From SKPT01 sp040905445 (lineage in GTDB: Bacteria; Planctomycetota; Phycisphaerae; Phycisphaerales; Phycisphaeraceae): DNA of 64,000 nucleotides. Positions within the stretch are counted from its first letter, which is position 1. The number at the start of each line of letters is the position of its first letter. Under the pieces are notes generated by a model, which was given only the letters and a program-made list of their open reading frames with translations, was not told the origin of the DNA and did not search any database. Shown one piece after another: positions 1 through 9,193 of the stretch. Made by a program: the position numbers and the translations under genes. The DNA is taken from positions 62,001-126,000 of the forward strand of contig JBBDRN010000016.1 of the NCBI GenBank assembly GCA_040905445.1, given 5' to 3'.

Positions 1-19
1 TATATATCAGGTCGTTGTG

Positions 20-934
20 TCAGATGGGCGAGCCGGGGATCGCCGCCATGCGCCACGCCGCGACGATCATCAGGATGATGAAGGCGATCCGCACCTGCCG
101 TATCGGCAGCCGGTGCGTGAGGCTCGCGCCGAGCCGGCCGCCCAGCCACGCCGTGGGCGCGAGCAGCGCCGCCAGCAGCAGGCTCCACTGCCAGGCGATC
201 GGGGTCGCGGCGAAGGAGGCGTCGGCCAGACCGGGGACCAGGTCCACCAGCGCCGACTGCCACCGCGCCAAATCCGGCGCGTCGGTGGGGAGCGGCGCGT
301 GGCGGGCGAGCGTCGCGTTCTTGTAGATGGCCCCGAGGCCGGCGCTGATGCAGATGATGGCCGCGGAGTTGGCGATGCAGGCGCGCAGGGGCAGGCGCAT
401 GAGCACCTGCTGCAGGGGCACGGCGACCGCGCCGCCACCGATGCCCAGCAGCCCGGCGATGGTGCCCATGATCGTGCCGATGCCGACGCTGCGCGGCCCG
501 GTGACGCGGGCGTCGGGCTCGGGCTCGAGGTCGGCCGAGCCCACGAGGCGCAGGACGTTGAGGGCGATGACGTAGACGAGGAAGAGGGCGAGAATCCGTC
601 CCAGCCAGAGCCCGCCGCCGATGCCGGCGAAAAAGGGGCGATTCGAGAGCCACACGCCGAGGATGACGGTGACGAGCGCGGCGGGGAGCATCCACTTTAG
701 CGCCGCATGGGTCAGGGCCCCGGCTTTGCGGTGGCGCAGCACGGCCGGCAGCGAGACGACGACGTTCATGATCATCGCGGCGGCCTGGTACAGGTGCTGG
801 TTGTAGCCGAAGGCGAGCGTGGCGGCGGGGATCATGACGACGCTGCCGCCGACGCCGAGCATCCCGCCGAGGACGCCCGACAGCAAGCCGATGAGGAGGA
901 CGGTGAGGAGGGAGACGGCGTCGAAGAGCGGCAT
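20..934 (-). CDS. TauE/SafE-family membrane permease
   Basis: A 304-aa polytopic inner-membrane protein of the TauE/SafE (DUF81) family, whose members are thought to export or import sulfite, sulfoacetate or other small organic anions. Both characteristic glycine-rich repeats are visible: GGMLGVGGSVVMIP near the N-terminus and GLLGIGGGAVAVP at about residue 160, as expected for the family's internally duplicated fold. Hydrophobic segments run from residue 8 to the end, with a hydrophilic loop around residues 205-230. The ATG at 934 follows a purine-rich gap, and the gene lies 229 bp downstream of aroB on the same strand. The substrate cannot be told from sequence; a nearby sulfatase (16.7 kb) and sulfotransferase (47.6 kb) make a sulfur compound plausible but prove nothing. 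The 19 bases before its stop hold nothing recognisable. Confidence 0.88.
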   Translation of the reverse strand: MPLFDAVSLLTVLLIGLLSGVLGGMLGVGGSVVMIPAATLAFGYNQHLYQAAAMIMNVVVSLPAVLRHRKAGALTHAALKWMLPAALVTVILGVWLSNRPFFAGIGGGLWLGRILALFLVYVIALNVLRLVGSADLEPEPDARVTGPRSVGIGTIMGTIAGLLGIGGGAVAVPLQQVLMRLPLRACIANSAAIICISAGLGAIYKNATLARHAPLPTDAPDLARWQSALVDLVPGLADASFAATPIAWQWSLLLAALLAPTAWLGGRLGASLTHRLPIRQVRIAFIILMIVAAWRMAAIPGSPI

Positions 935-946
935 GGGGGGAATATA

Positions 947-1164
947 AGGGGGCAGGGGGCAGTCGGCAGAGGCAGAGGGCAGAGGGGACAGGATAGCGGC
1001 CAGGCGCCGTCCGGCACCGAGGCACTGGCGGACACGCCGCCAGTGGCACCCGCGGTTCGGCGCTTCCGGACGCAGCTGCGGATGCGGAAGGGCACCACGT
1101 CTCTCCGCGGTGCCGCCTCCCCCTCCCCACTGCCGTCTGCAGTCTGCCCCCTGCCCCCTTCCCC
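947..1164. repeat. GGGGGCAGTCGGCAG-type intergenic inverted repeat (family H)
   Basis: The gap between aroB and the permease gene is largely a long imperfect inverted repeat. The left arm (947-987) is made of variants of the word GGGGGCAGTCGGCAGAGG and the right arm (1118-1164) of the complementary CTGCCGTCTGCAGTCTGCCCCC. The right arm ends at the aroB stop codon. The same words recur at 2263-2300, 33512-33545 and 56449-56536. No coding signal is seen in the gap. Confidence 0.6.
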
Positions 1165-2249
1165 TACCGCAGGGCGTCCCAGGCGGCGGCGATGGCGTCG
1201 ACGGGGATGTCGTCGAAGATCCCGACCTCCCCCATCGCGGTCGGCAGCACGAGGCGGATGCGCCCGCCCGCGACCTTCTTGTCCAGCCGCATCGCCGTCA
1301 TCAGGCAGTCATCGTCGGGCAGGTCGGTGGCCCGCGTCGGCAGGCCGATGGCCCGCAGCAGCGCCTCGACGCGCGGCAGCAACCCGGGCGGGCAGAGCTT
1401 CCGTGACTCGGCGAGGTGCGCCGCGGCGACGAGGCCCAGCGCCACCGCCTCCCCGTGGAGGTAGAGGCCATAGTCCGTCCCGGCTTCGATGGCGTGGGCG
1501 AAGGTGTGCCCGAGGTTGAGATGCGCCCGTACGCCGGCTTCCTTCTCATCCTCGATCACCACGGCCGCCTTGATGCGCACGTTGCGCTCCAGCAGCTCGA
1601 TGAGGCGCGGCTTGTCGAGGCTGAGGATGTGCTCGTGCTGCTGTTCGAGGAAGTCGAAGAGGCGGGCATCGCGGATGATGGCGTGCTTGACGCACTCGGC
1701 CAGGCCCGCCCGCAGCTCGCGCGCGGGCAGCGTGTCAAGCGTGTCGGGGTCGATGATGACGCGGCGGGGCTGGTGAAATGCGCCGATGAGGTTCTTGCCC
1801 TGCGGGACGTTGACGCCCGTCTTGCCGCCGATCGACGCGTCGACCATGGCCAGCAGCGTGGTGGGCACCTGGATGAGGGGGATGCCGCGGAGATAGGTCG
1901 CGGCCGCGAAGCCGGCGGTGTCGCCGGTGATGCCGCCGCCGAGCGCGACGAGCGGGCTCGTGCGTTCGATGTGGGCGTTCAACAGGGTGTCGTAGATCTT
2001 TGCGACGGTGGCGAGGGTTTTGTGCTGCTCGCCGGGGACGATGGTGGTGAAGGTGACGTCGTAGCCGGCCTGTTCGAGCGATGCGCGGGCGGTGCGGGCG
2101 TGCGTCTCGGCGACGTTGGCGTCGGTGACGAGGGCGGCCCGGCCGTGCGGGGCGACGTCGCGCACGGCCGGGCCGAGCGTCGCCAGACTGCCGGGGGCGA
2201 TGTCGATGACGTAGCGGTGGTGCGGGAGGGTGAGGTCGATGGTTGGCAT
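1164..2249 (-). CDS. aroB: 3-dehydroquinate synthase
   Basis: A 361-aa cytosolic NAD- and metal-dependent enzyme, second step of the shikimate pathway (DAHP to 3-dehydroquinate). The sequence has the NAD-binding stretch GGGITGDTAGFAAATYLRG at about residue 100, the family signature PTTLLAMVDASIGGKTGVN, and the C-terminal metal-binding motif LNLGHTFAHAIE followed by HGEAVALG. Length is normal. The gene lies 75 bp downstream of the large membrane protein gene and on the same strand as aroK, so two shikimate genes sit in one likely transcription unit with unrelated genes between. The ATG at 2249 gives a protein starting at the usual first beta strand. The gap upstream begins with AGGGGAATATAAGGAGGCGG, almost the same as the sequence upstream of the permease start. 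Confidence 0.97.
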   Translation of the reverse strand: MPTIDLTLPHHRYVIDIAPGSLATLGPAVRDVAPHGRAALVTDANVAETHARTARASLEQAGYDVTFTTIVPGEQHKTLATVAKIYDTLLNAHIERTSPLVALGGGITGDTAGFAAATYLRGIPLIQVPTTLLAMVDASIGGKTGVNVPQGKNLIGAFHQPRRVIIDPDTLDTLPARELRAGLAECVKHAIIRDARLFDFLEQQHEHILSLDKPRLIELLERNVRIKAAVVIEDEKEAGVRAHLNLGHTFAHAIEAGTDYGLYLHGEAVALGLVAAAHLAESRKLCPPGLLPRVEALLRAIGLPTRATDLPDDDCLMTAMRLDKKVAGGRIRLVLPTAMGEVGIFDDIPVDAIAAAWDALR

Positions 2250-2324
2250 GAGGGGAATATAAGGAGGCGGGGGGCAAACTGCAGAGGGTAGTGGGGAAAG
2301 GGGGCGGGCGCGGCCGGCGCCCTC

Positions 2325-4748
2325 TCACCCCGGCAGGATGCGGTAGAACACCGGGCGCAGGCCTGTCGTGAAGTAGTAGATCGTCCCGGCTGCGGAAAAG
2401 GCGAGGATCGCGAGCAGCTCCGCGGCGATCAGCCCCACCGCCAGGGGCTTGACGTGGTGGTACGCCCGCTCCCCGCCCACGCGGATGACCGCCCACTTGA
2501 GAATCGCCGCCAGGAAGAACGAAAAGGCGAAGTAGGTCATCGGGTAGGTGCCCCAGACGACGAACGTCACCGGGTGCAGCGGCCACCAGGCGAGCCGCAG
2601 CCGGGCCACCGCGCACAGCCAGACGAGACCCAGCCCGAGCGCGGCCCAGGCGATCACACCCGGGCTCGGCTGGGCGCTGCGCAGGTGGTCGAGGCCCGAC
2701 ATGCCCACGGTCTGCCCCAACTCGTCGCGGGCGTGCAGCTCGTTGATGGCGGTGGCGACGTAGTCGAGCGTCAGCTCGGGGAGCATGCGCGACCAGATGT
2801 CCTCGGGCTGAAAGCCGCGGTTGTACTGGATCGTGAGCGTGACGACGAAGGCGACCGCCAGGCCCACCACCGTGACGCCGATGAGGATCGGCGCGATGCG
2901 AGCGGGCGACGAACCGGCCATGCGCTCGCTCATGCGCAGGGCGTTGGCGATGTAGGGGGCGATGGCCTCGCGGGGGTCGGCGACGAAGACGATGCTGGCG
3001 AAGCCGAGGATCAGCAGCGCCTCGGGCCCGATGCCCTGGACGCCGAGCAGCCCGGCGAGGATGACGCTGGGCAGCCAGATGGGCTGAGCGTAGAAGAGCC
3101 CGGTCTCGGCGTTGAGGCGGGCGAGAACGAGCAGGATCATGAGCACCAGGGCGATCAGCAGCACCGCCATGACGGGCGAGAGGCTGGCGTAGGCGGCGAG
3201 CAGGTAGACGACGCCGGCACAGGCGAGGACGAGTCCGCGGGCGGCCCACACGGCGTAGGCGGGCACGTCAACGCTGGGGGGCATGAGGCAGGCGGCGCGG
3301 GCGAGGACGCGGGCGTAGTACCGCCGGCCGAAGTAGAGGATCATGAGCGTCAGGCCGAGGTAGGCGCCGAAGCGGAGCATGTTGCCGTTGGAGCCGACCT
3401 GCCACATGGTGTTGGTGAAGGCGTGGCCGGAGCCGATGACGATCGCGCCGAGGATGACCCAGAGCAGGGCGGAGACGCCGAGGCTCATGGCGATGCGGGT
3501 GTTGATGAAAAAGCCGAAGCCGATCGCGGAGAAGAAGATGACCGGGTGGAAGACGCCGCGACTGTCGGGCACGCGCGAGGCGTTGGGGAACAGCTCGCGC
3601 AAGGGGTTGAAGTCGAGCTCGCGCTGGATCTCGGGCACCCACTCGTGCCACTGGTGCAGGCCGTTGAGCGTGTGGATGACCGCGACGCCGACGAAGCCGA
3701 TCCAGAACAGGTGCGAGCGGGTCAGGTCGGGCAGCCAGCCGGCGCCGGTGCGGCGGGTCGCCTCCTCCAGAAAGACGACGGTGGGATAGGGCATCAGCTC
3801 GCGGTGGGCCCACTGGGGGTGGACGATGAGGACCATGAAGATGCCCGCCAGCCCCATGAGCAGGGCGGAGACGATCCAGAGGCGGATCGTGGGCCACCAT
3901 GCCGACCATGGCAGGTCGAGCGGGGTGAGCGTCGCGTCGCCGGCGTGGCCCGTGATGAGCGGTCCGGTGACGGCCGGATCGTCGCGTCCGCCGAGCAGGA
4001 GCACGCCTTCGCCGGCCGGGCGCGGGTGGATGACGCCCGGCAGCGAGCGCTCCAGCAGCTCGCGAGCCAGCGCGAGGCGCTCGTGGGACGGGAACCCGGC
4101 CGCGCCGGAAAGCTGCGTGGCGACGGGCGCGGGCAGGTCCAGCGCGGCGAACGCGGCCGGATCGAGGAAGGTGTCGTCGCCAAGCGCGCGGTTGATCCCG
4201 CGGACCAGCGTCCGCCGCGCGCCCGGCCCGAGGTAGCCGCCGGCGTCGGTGTCGCGCAGCACGGCCTGGGCGTCGCCCGCGAGGTGGCGTTGCAGGTGGG
4301 CGACGTGGGCGGGCGGGGCGTCGTCCTGCAGCGTGGCCAGCAGCAGGTCGAAATCGGCGACGTACGCCTCCGCCAGTCGCGGCGAACCGTCGGGCACGTA
4401 GGCGAGGACGTTGGTCGCGTCCCAGTTGGACTTGACCTGCCGCATGTGGCTCGGCAAGGTCACGAGCTGGTTGACAATGCGCATGAGGTTCGAGCCCGGC
4501 CAGGCGCAGACGGCGAGGCCCAGGGCGACGATGACCGCCAGCTCGCCGGCGGTGAGCATGCGGCGGGGTGAGGTGGCGGCGATGAGCGGGTTGATCGCCA
4601 GCAGGAGCACGAGCGCGACGCCAAAGACCGACGCCGGCAGGTGGTTGCCCAGCAGGAAGGTCTGGCGGATGACCTGGTCGTTGAAATAGGTGAAGCCGGC
4701 GATGGCCAACGCCAGCAGGCAGCCGAGGGTGAGGGCGCGCAGGGTCAT
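2325..4748 (-). CDS. Large polytopic membrane protein, DUF6785/DUF6784-like
   Basis: An 807-aa integral membrane protein. About a dozen hydrophobic helices are visible: one at residues 5-25, two at about 45-90, a non-membrane region of roughly 190 residues (about 110-285, presumably outside the membrane), then a dense helix block from 290 to the C-terminus. The arrangement (two N-terminal helices, large soluble insert, then helices with motifs such as HPQWAHRELMPYPTVVFLEE and NAETGLFYAQPIWLP) matches proteins labelled DUF6785/DUF6784 in planctomycetes and relatives; this is from memory. The function of that family is not established; a transporter fold is plausible. It sits between the DUF721 gene (105 bp upstream) and aroB (75 bp downstream) on the same strand. 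Confidence 0.7.
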   Translation of the reverse strand: MTLRALTLGCLLALAIAGFTYFNDQVIRQTFLLGNHLPASVFGVALVLLLAINPLIAATSPRRMLTAGELAVIVALGLAVCAWPGSNLMRIVNQLVTLPSHMRQVKSNWDATNVLAYVPDGSPRLAEAYVADFDLLLATLQDDAPPAHVAHLQRHLAGDAQAVLRDTDAGGYLGPGARRTLVRGINRALGDDTFLDPAAFAALDLPAPVATQLSGAAGFPSHERLALARELLERSLPGVIHPRPAGEGVLLLGGRDDPAVTGPLITGHAGDATLTPLDLPWSAWWPTIRLWIVSALLMGLAGIFMVLIVHPQWAHRELMPYPTVVFLEEATRRTGAGWLPDLTRSHLFWIGFVGVAVIHTLNGLHQWHEWVPEIQRELDFNPLRELFPNASRVPDSRGVFHPVIFFSAIGFGFFINTRIAMSLGVSALLWVILGAIVIGSGHAFTNTMWQVGSNGNMLRFGAYLGLTLMILYFGRRYYARVLARAACLMPPSVDVPAYAVWAARGLVLACAGVVYLLAAYASLSPVMAVLLIALVLMILLVLARLNAETGLFYAQPIWLPSVILAGLLGVQGIGPEALLILGFASIVFVADPREAIAPYIANALRMSERMAGSSPARIAPILIGVTVVGLAVAFVVTLTIQYNRGFQPEDIWSRMLPELTLDYVATAINELHARDELGQTVGMSGLDHLRSAQPSPGVIAWAALGLGLVWLCAVARLRLAWWPLHPVTFVVWGTYPMTYFAFSFFLAAILKWAVIRVGGERAYHHVKPLAVGLIAAELLAILAFSAAGTIYYFTTGLRPVFYRILPG

Positions 4749-4853
4749 GCAGGCGGTCCGGGGGCCGGGCGTTGTCGATCGGCGACGCGGGCCAGTGTCG
4801 CGGAGCCGGCGGCGAAGGGCAAAGCCACGGGCGCGCCGCTGCGACCGCTATCC

Positions 4854-5243
4854 TCACGCATCGATGGGGCCATCGTCGTCGCGGGCGATCGCCTGCTTGC
4901 TCAGCGACAGCCGGACGCGGCGGATGGGTGACGCCGTGGCGGCCCGCACCAGCTCGCGCTCCAGGCCTTCGCGCAGCAGGCGATCCAGCTCATAAAGGTG
5001 GGCGCTCGAGTCGACGGCCACGTGCAGGATGCCCTGGTTGAGGCGATCGAGGCGCGCGTGGCGCGCCAGCTCGGTGGGGACAAGCCGCTGCCAGAGCTCC
5101 GCGAGCCCGGCGAGCTGCTTGTAGGGCCGCTCGATGTCGCGCTTGAACTGCTTTTTCATGAAGCCAAGCGACAGGTCGGCGTCCTTCCAGACGCGATGGG
5201 TGCGCAGGCGCTTGAGCCGTTCATTCTCCCGATGCGGATCCAT
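4854..5243 (-). CDS. DUF721 / DciA-like protein
   Basis: A 129-aa protein of the DUF721 family. In many bacteria that lack DnaC/DnaI, DciA of this family assists loading of the replicative helicase; that role is established for some members and only inferred here. The diagnostic C-terminal region is present: LWQRLVPTELARHARLDRLNQGILHVAVDSSAHLYELDRL, the usual W-x-x-LVP ... L-x-V-x-V-x-S-x-x-x-x-x-x-L pattern. I chose the ATG at 5243 because AGGAG lies 6 bases upstream; an in-frame ATG at 5321 would add 26 residues and overlap the 3' end of aroK. An N-terminal charged helix (HRENERLKRLRTHR) precedes the domain. Confidence 0.8.
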   Translation of the reverse strand: MDPHRENERLKRLRTHRVWKDADLSLGFMKKQFKRDIERPYKQLAGLAELWQRLVPTELARHARLDRLNQGILHVAVDSSAHLYELDRLLREGLERELVRAATASPIRRVRLSLSKQAIARDDDGPIDA

Positions 5244-5307
5244 GTCTCGCTCCTGCGTCGCCCGGAGGGCGGCCGCCAACACATTATCGTGCCGTTGGTG
5301 GTTCCGT

Positions 5308-5829
5308 TCACCGGAGCTCATTCAACACGGCCGCGACCGCGTCGTCGACGCTCAGGGTGGCGACATCGATGGCGGCGTCGGCGACGGCGCGATAGACCGG
5401 GTCGCGCTCGGCGAGCACCTGCTCGATCTCGGCGAGGCGGCCGGCGTGAGGCGTCAGGCTCGGGCGCGTGGCCGCGGAGGCGACGTCGCCGACGATGCGG
5501 GCGTGCAGCACGTCGGGCGGCGCGTGCAGGTAGACGCGCCGCGCCTCGGCGGCCTCCACCGCCTCGCGTGCGCCGGGCTGCATGAGCGTGCCGCCGCCGA
5601 GCCCGATCACCTGCTCGCGGCCCGCCACGAGCCGGCGCGTGGCCGCGACCTCCGCCTCGCGCCACGCCGGCTCACCGTGCCGCTGCCAGATCTCGGCGAT
5701 GGTGGCGTTGTCAAACGCCTCGCGCGTGGCGTCGTCGACGTCGACGTAGCGCCACCCGAGCGCCCGCGCGACGGCGCGGCCAACGGTCGTCTTCCCACAG
5801 CCGCGGTAACCGAGCAGGATCACGTTCAT
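5308..5829 (-). CDS. aroK: Shikimate kinase
   Basis: A 173-aa cytosolic kinase that phosphorylates shikimate with ATP, fifth step of the shikimate pathway. It opens with the P-loop GYRGCGKTTVGR (about residues 7-18), followed by DVDD (substrate-binding aspartate), R-E-x-E in EPAWREAEVAA, the GLGGGT shikimate-binding loop at about residue 76, and the lid region with TRPSL. Length is typical. It is followed after 64 bp by the DUF721 gene and shares its strand with aroB 3 kb downstream. Confidence 0.96.
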   Translation of the reverse strand: MNVILLGYRGCGKTTVGRAVARALGWRYVDVDDATREAFDNATIAEIWQRHGEPAWREAEVAATRRLVAGREQVIGLGGGTLMQPGAREAVEAAEARRVYLHAPPDVLHARIVGDVASAATRPSLTPHAGRLAEIEQVLAERDPVYRAVADAAIDVATLSVDDAVAAVLNELR

Positions 5830-5908
5830 GAGAAAGCAGCCCCGCTTCTACCGTCCTTATCGCCATGTTCCCATCTGTGTTCATCCGTGGCTACTTAATT
5901 GCACCGGC

Positions 5909-6835
<927 letters not shown>

Positions 6836-7116
6836 CGGCGGTTCCCGCAAAGGTTAACGTGGTGAGGGGAGTATATCGGGGGTTGGGGTTCGGGGGTTGG
6901 GGTTTCGGGATCCGGGATCTGGGGAGGCGTTCCGGCGACACGTCCCCTCCGGGCCGCCCCTCCCTCGCTGCTCCCTGCCGACGGTCCCCTGCTCCCCTTC
7001 TTCTAACCACTCCCCCGCGCCCTTTTTACGTTGCTCGCGCCGGCCGCTGCCGCTACCATCGAACGCGGCCGGGCCCCGCCTGGGTGGGGGCTTGGCTGAC
7101 CTTCGGATACAGGTTT
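6836..7116. other. Gap with GGGGTT-type repeat words
   Basis: This 281-bp gap separates divergent genes and should contain both promoters. Next to the MoxR start it has a low-complexity tract (about 6869-6920) of variants of GGGGTTCGGGGGTTGGGGTTTCGGGATCCGG. The rest is C-rich and non-coding in appearance. I could not place a convincing -35/-10 pair. Confidence 0.4.
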
Positions 7117-7761
7117 ATGCCCATGAATGGAGCAGGCACAGCGCTCAACAGCCACGTCCTCGTCTTGAACAAGATGTGGATGGCCATCCGCGTCGTCGAC
7201 GCCCGGCGGGCGTTCTCCATGCTCGTCTGCGAGCTCGCCGAGGTCATCCGTGTCGACGACGGGTCCTACACCGCCTACGACTTCGAGTCCTGGGCCGATG
7301 TCTCGACCGAGCGCGACCGCCTGGCGGGGCTCGACCGCGAGGCCTACGAATGGGTCCACACGGTGCGCATCCAGCTCGCCGTGCCCAAGGTCATCCGCCT
7401 GCTGGGCTACGACCGGCTGCCGCGCCAGGAGGTCAAGCTCAACCGTCGCAACATCTTCGCCCGCGACCGCAGCACCTGCCAGTACTGCGGCGGGCGCTAC
7501 CCCACCAGCGAGCTGAGTCTCGACCATGTCCACCCGCGCAGCCAGGGCGGGGTGAGCTCGTGGACCAACCTGGTGTGCGCCTGCACGCGGTGCAATGCGC
7601 GCAAGGGCGGCCGCACGCCGGAGCAGGCCCGGATGAAGCTGGTGCGCCCGGTGGTCAAGCCGCGGCGCAACCCGGTGCTGTCGATGCGCGTGGGCAGCGA
7701 CAAGTACGCGTCGTGGCGGGCGTTCCTGGACCACGCGTACTGGTCGGTCGAGCTGAAGTAG
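7117..7761 (+). CDS. HNH endonuclease-domain protein
   Basis: A 214-aa protein with a C-terminal HNH nuclease domain. The domain (about residues 110-165) shows a CxxC pair (CQYCGG), the catalytic DHVHPRSQGG, and a second cysteine pair in CACTRCNARKGG, the zinc-stabilised HNH layout also found in planctomycete and cyanobacterial family proteins of unknown role. The N-terminal part begins LNSHVLVLNKMWMAIRVVDARRAF, typical of the same family. The start is either ATG 7117 or ATG 7123; both give the same core. It stands alone on the plus strand with no phage genes nearby, so a housekeeping or DNA-repair role is as likely as a mobile one. Confidence 0.88.
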   Translation: MPMNGAGTALNSHVLVLNKMWMAIRVVDARRAFSMLVCELAEVIRVDDGSYTAYDFESWADVSTERDRLAGLDREAYEWVHTVRIQLAVPKVIRLLGYDRLPRQEVKLNRRNIFARDRSTCQYCGGRYPTSELSLDHVHPRSQGGVSSWTNLVCACTRCNARKGGRTPEQARMKLVRPVVKPRRNPVLSMRVGSDKYASWRAFLDHAYWSVELK

Positions 7762-7775
7762 AACCGCGGCCTCTT

Positions 7776-7908
7776 AGAGCGCCGTAGCGGGTAGGGTGCC
7801 ACTGAGCGGAGTCCGCGGAGCTTGTCAGTGTGAATTTCCAGCCAACACCGACAAGGCCGAGGACAGCCTTGTCAGTGACACCCGCTACGGTTGGATTGAA
7901 CGTGCTCT
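7776..7908. repeat. Long intergenic hairpin with CCGTAGCGGGT arms
   Basis: The gap after the HNH gene holds an inverted repeat: CCGTAGCGGGT (7782-7792) pairs with ACCCGCTACGG (7880-7890), extended by AGAGC (7776-7780) and GCTCT (7904-7908). Inside are two related copies of the words CTTGTCAGTG and ACAAGGC. It could terminate transcription but lacks a T run, so a repeat element is the safer label. Confidence 0.6.
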
Positions 7909-7965
7909 AGCCGTCGCCCGCCGGGCGACGTGGCGCCCCTGCTCGCCAGCGCGCGGGAGTCAGAC

Positions 7966-8343
7966 ATGGACCATGACGAGTACGCGCTGGGCCTGCTGAA
8001 GATTCCCGTTTCCAGCGTGCGCACGGCCGCGGAGTTCTACGAGGCGGCGCTCGGCTTTCGTCGGGCGTTCATCGTGGAGGCGTACGGCTGGGCGCAGCTC
8101 CAGGCCGGCAGCCTGCAGATCGCGCTCTACCAGCCGGGCATGGGCGGCGGCGACGCGACGATCGGCGGATCACGTGACTTTCACCTGGAAGTCCGCGACC
8201 TCACCGCCCTGGCGGCGAGGCTCAAGCAGCACAACGCCCTGGTCGGCGACGCGATCCAACAGGCCGACGACGGCGGCTCGTTCGCCGAGGTGAAGGACCC
8301 GGACGGCAACACGTTCAAGGTCATGGCGCAGGCCGACACCTGA
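7966..8343 (+). CDS. VOC-superfamily (glyoxalase-like) protein
   Basis: A 125-aa single-domain protein of the vicinal oxygen chelate fold. The layout fits: KIPVSSVRTAAEFYEAALGFRR at the start, a central beta-alpha unit, and the C-terminal EVKDPDGNTFKVM that closes the domain. The family includes glyoxalases, dioxygenases and resistance proteins; the substrate is not predictable. The ATG at 7966 has GGGAG 9 bases upstream; a GTG at 7930 is in frame but would add a poorly supported leader. Confidence 0.82.
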   Translation: MDHDEYALGLLKIPVSSVRTAAEFYEAALGFRRAFIVEAYGWAQLQAGSLQIALYQPGMGGGDATIGGSRDFHLEVRDLTALAARLKQHNALVGDAIQQADDGGSFAEVKDPDGNTFKVMAQADT

Positions 8344-8381
8344 CGACCGCCGGCCGCGCATCGTCATCACGCAGCCCCCCC

Positions 8382-9155
8382 ATGCCCTTCACCCCCACGC
8401 ACATCGCCGCAATTCTGCCGATCGCGGCTGTCGGTCCGCGGGTCCTGCCCTTCTCCGCGCTGGCGATCGGCAGCATGATACCCGACTTGCCGTTGTTCGT
8501 GCCCTGGTCGCCGGCCGCGTACGGCACGATGCATTCGCCGATGGGGCTCGTCACCGCCTGCCTGCCGCTCGGCTGGGCGTGCTTTATCGTGTTTCAATGG
8601 TTGATGAAGCGCCCGCTGTTCGCGTTGCTGCCAGGCGCGGTGCAGCGCCGCTGCGCGTTGCTGGCTGAGCCCTGGGCCGATGCGACGCTTCGGGGTTTCG
8701 CGGGGGTGTCGCTGGCGATCGTCGTCGGGGCGTGGACGCATCTCGCGTGGGACGCGTTCACCCACGAAGGCCGATGGGGCACGACGCTGGTGCCCCGGCT
8801 CAACGAGGTGGTGTTGACGGTGGCCGGGCACGACCTGCCGGGCTACAAGCTCCTGCAATATGGCAGCACGCTTGTCGCCCTGCCCGCGATGGCGCTGCTG
8901 CTGGCGGCCTGGCTGTATCGGCAGCGTGCCGTGGCGGTCGCGGGCGAGCCGGCGCTCCCGGCGGGGACGAAGCCGGCCGCGTACGCGCTCGTGCTCGCGA
9001 TCCCGCTGGGCGTGGCCCTGTTCGTCTGGCACCGTGAGGGGTGGTCGCTGTATCGTCAACTGTTCAGCGCGGTCACGATGTCCAGCCTGGCGCTGATGGT
9101 CCTGGCGCTGACGTACAGCCTCGTGTACCATGCGACGATGAAGCGGTCGGCCTGA
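8382..9155 (+). CDS. DUF4184-family membrane protein
   Basis: A 257-aa inner-membrane protein of the DUF4184 family. It begins MPFTPTHIAAILPI, the usual family opening, then IGSMIPDLPLF and the conserved histidine/aspartate segment WTHLAWDAFTHEGRWG near residue 130, reminiscent of the metal-binding pattern of YdjM/DUF457 membrane hydrolase-like proteins. Hydrophobic segments lie at about 55-75, 105-125, 160-180, 200-220 and 230-250. The function is unknown. It starts 38 bp after the VOC gene and may be co-transcribed with it. Confidence 0.8.
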   Translation: MPFTPTHIAAILPIAAVGPRVLPFSALAIGSMIPDLPLFVPWSPAAYGTMHSPMGLVTACLPLGWACFIVFQWLMKRPLFALLPGAVQRRCALLAEPWADATLRGFAGVSLAIVVGAWTHLAWDAFTHEGRWGTTLVPRLNEVVLTVAGHDLPGYKLLQYGSTLVALPAMALLLAAWLYRQRAVAVAGEPALPAGTKPAAYALVLAIPLGVALFVWHREGWSLYRQLFSAVTMSSLALMVLALTYSLVYHATMKRSA

Positions 9156-9193
9156 GCGGCCGCAACCTGTCACCTCGCCTTGAAAGGAAAGCC

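Noticed and set aside
2454..4571. A 705-codon plus-strand open frame opposite the large membrane protein
   Set aside because: Composition is arginine/glycine/aspartate-rich with no motif; the minus strand encodes clear membrane helices.
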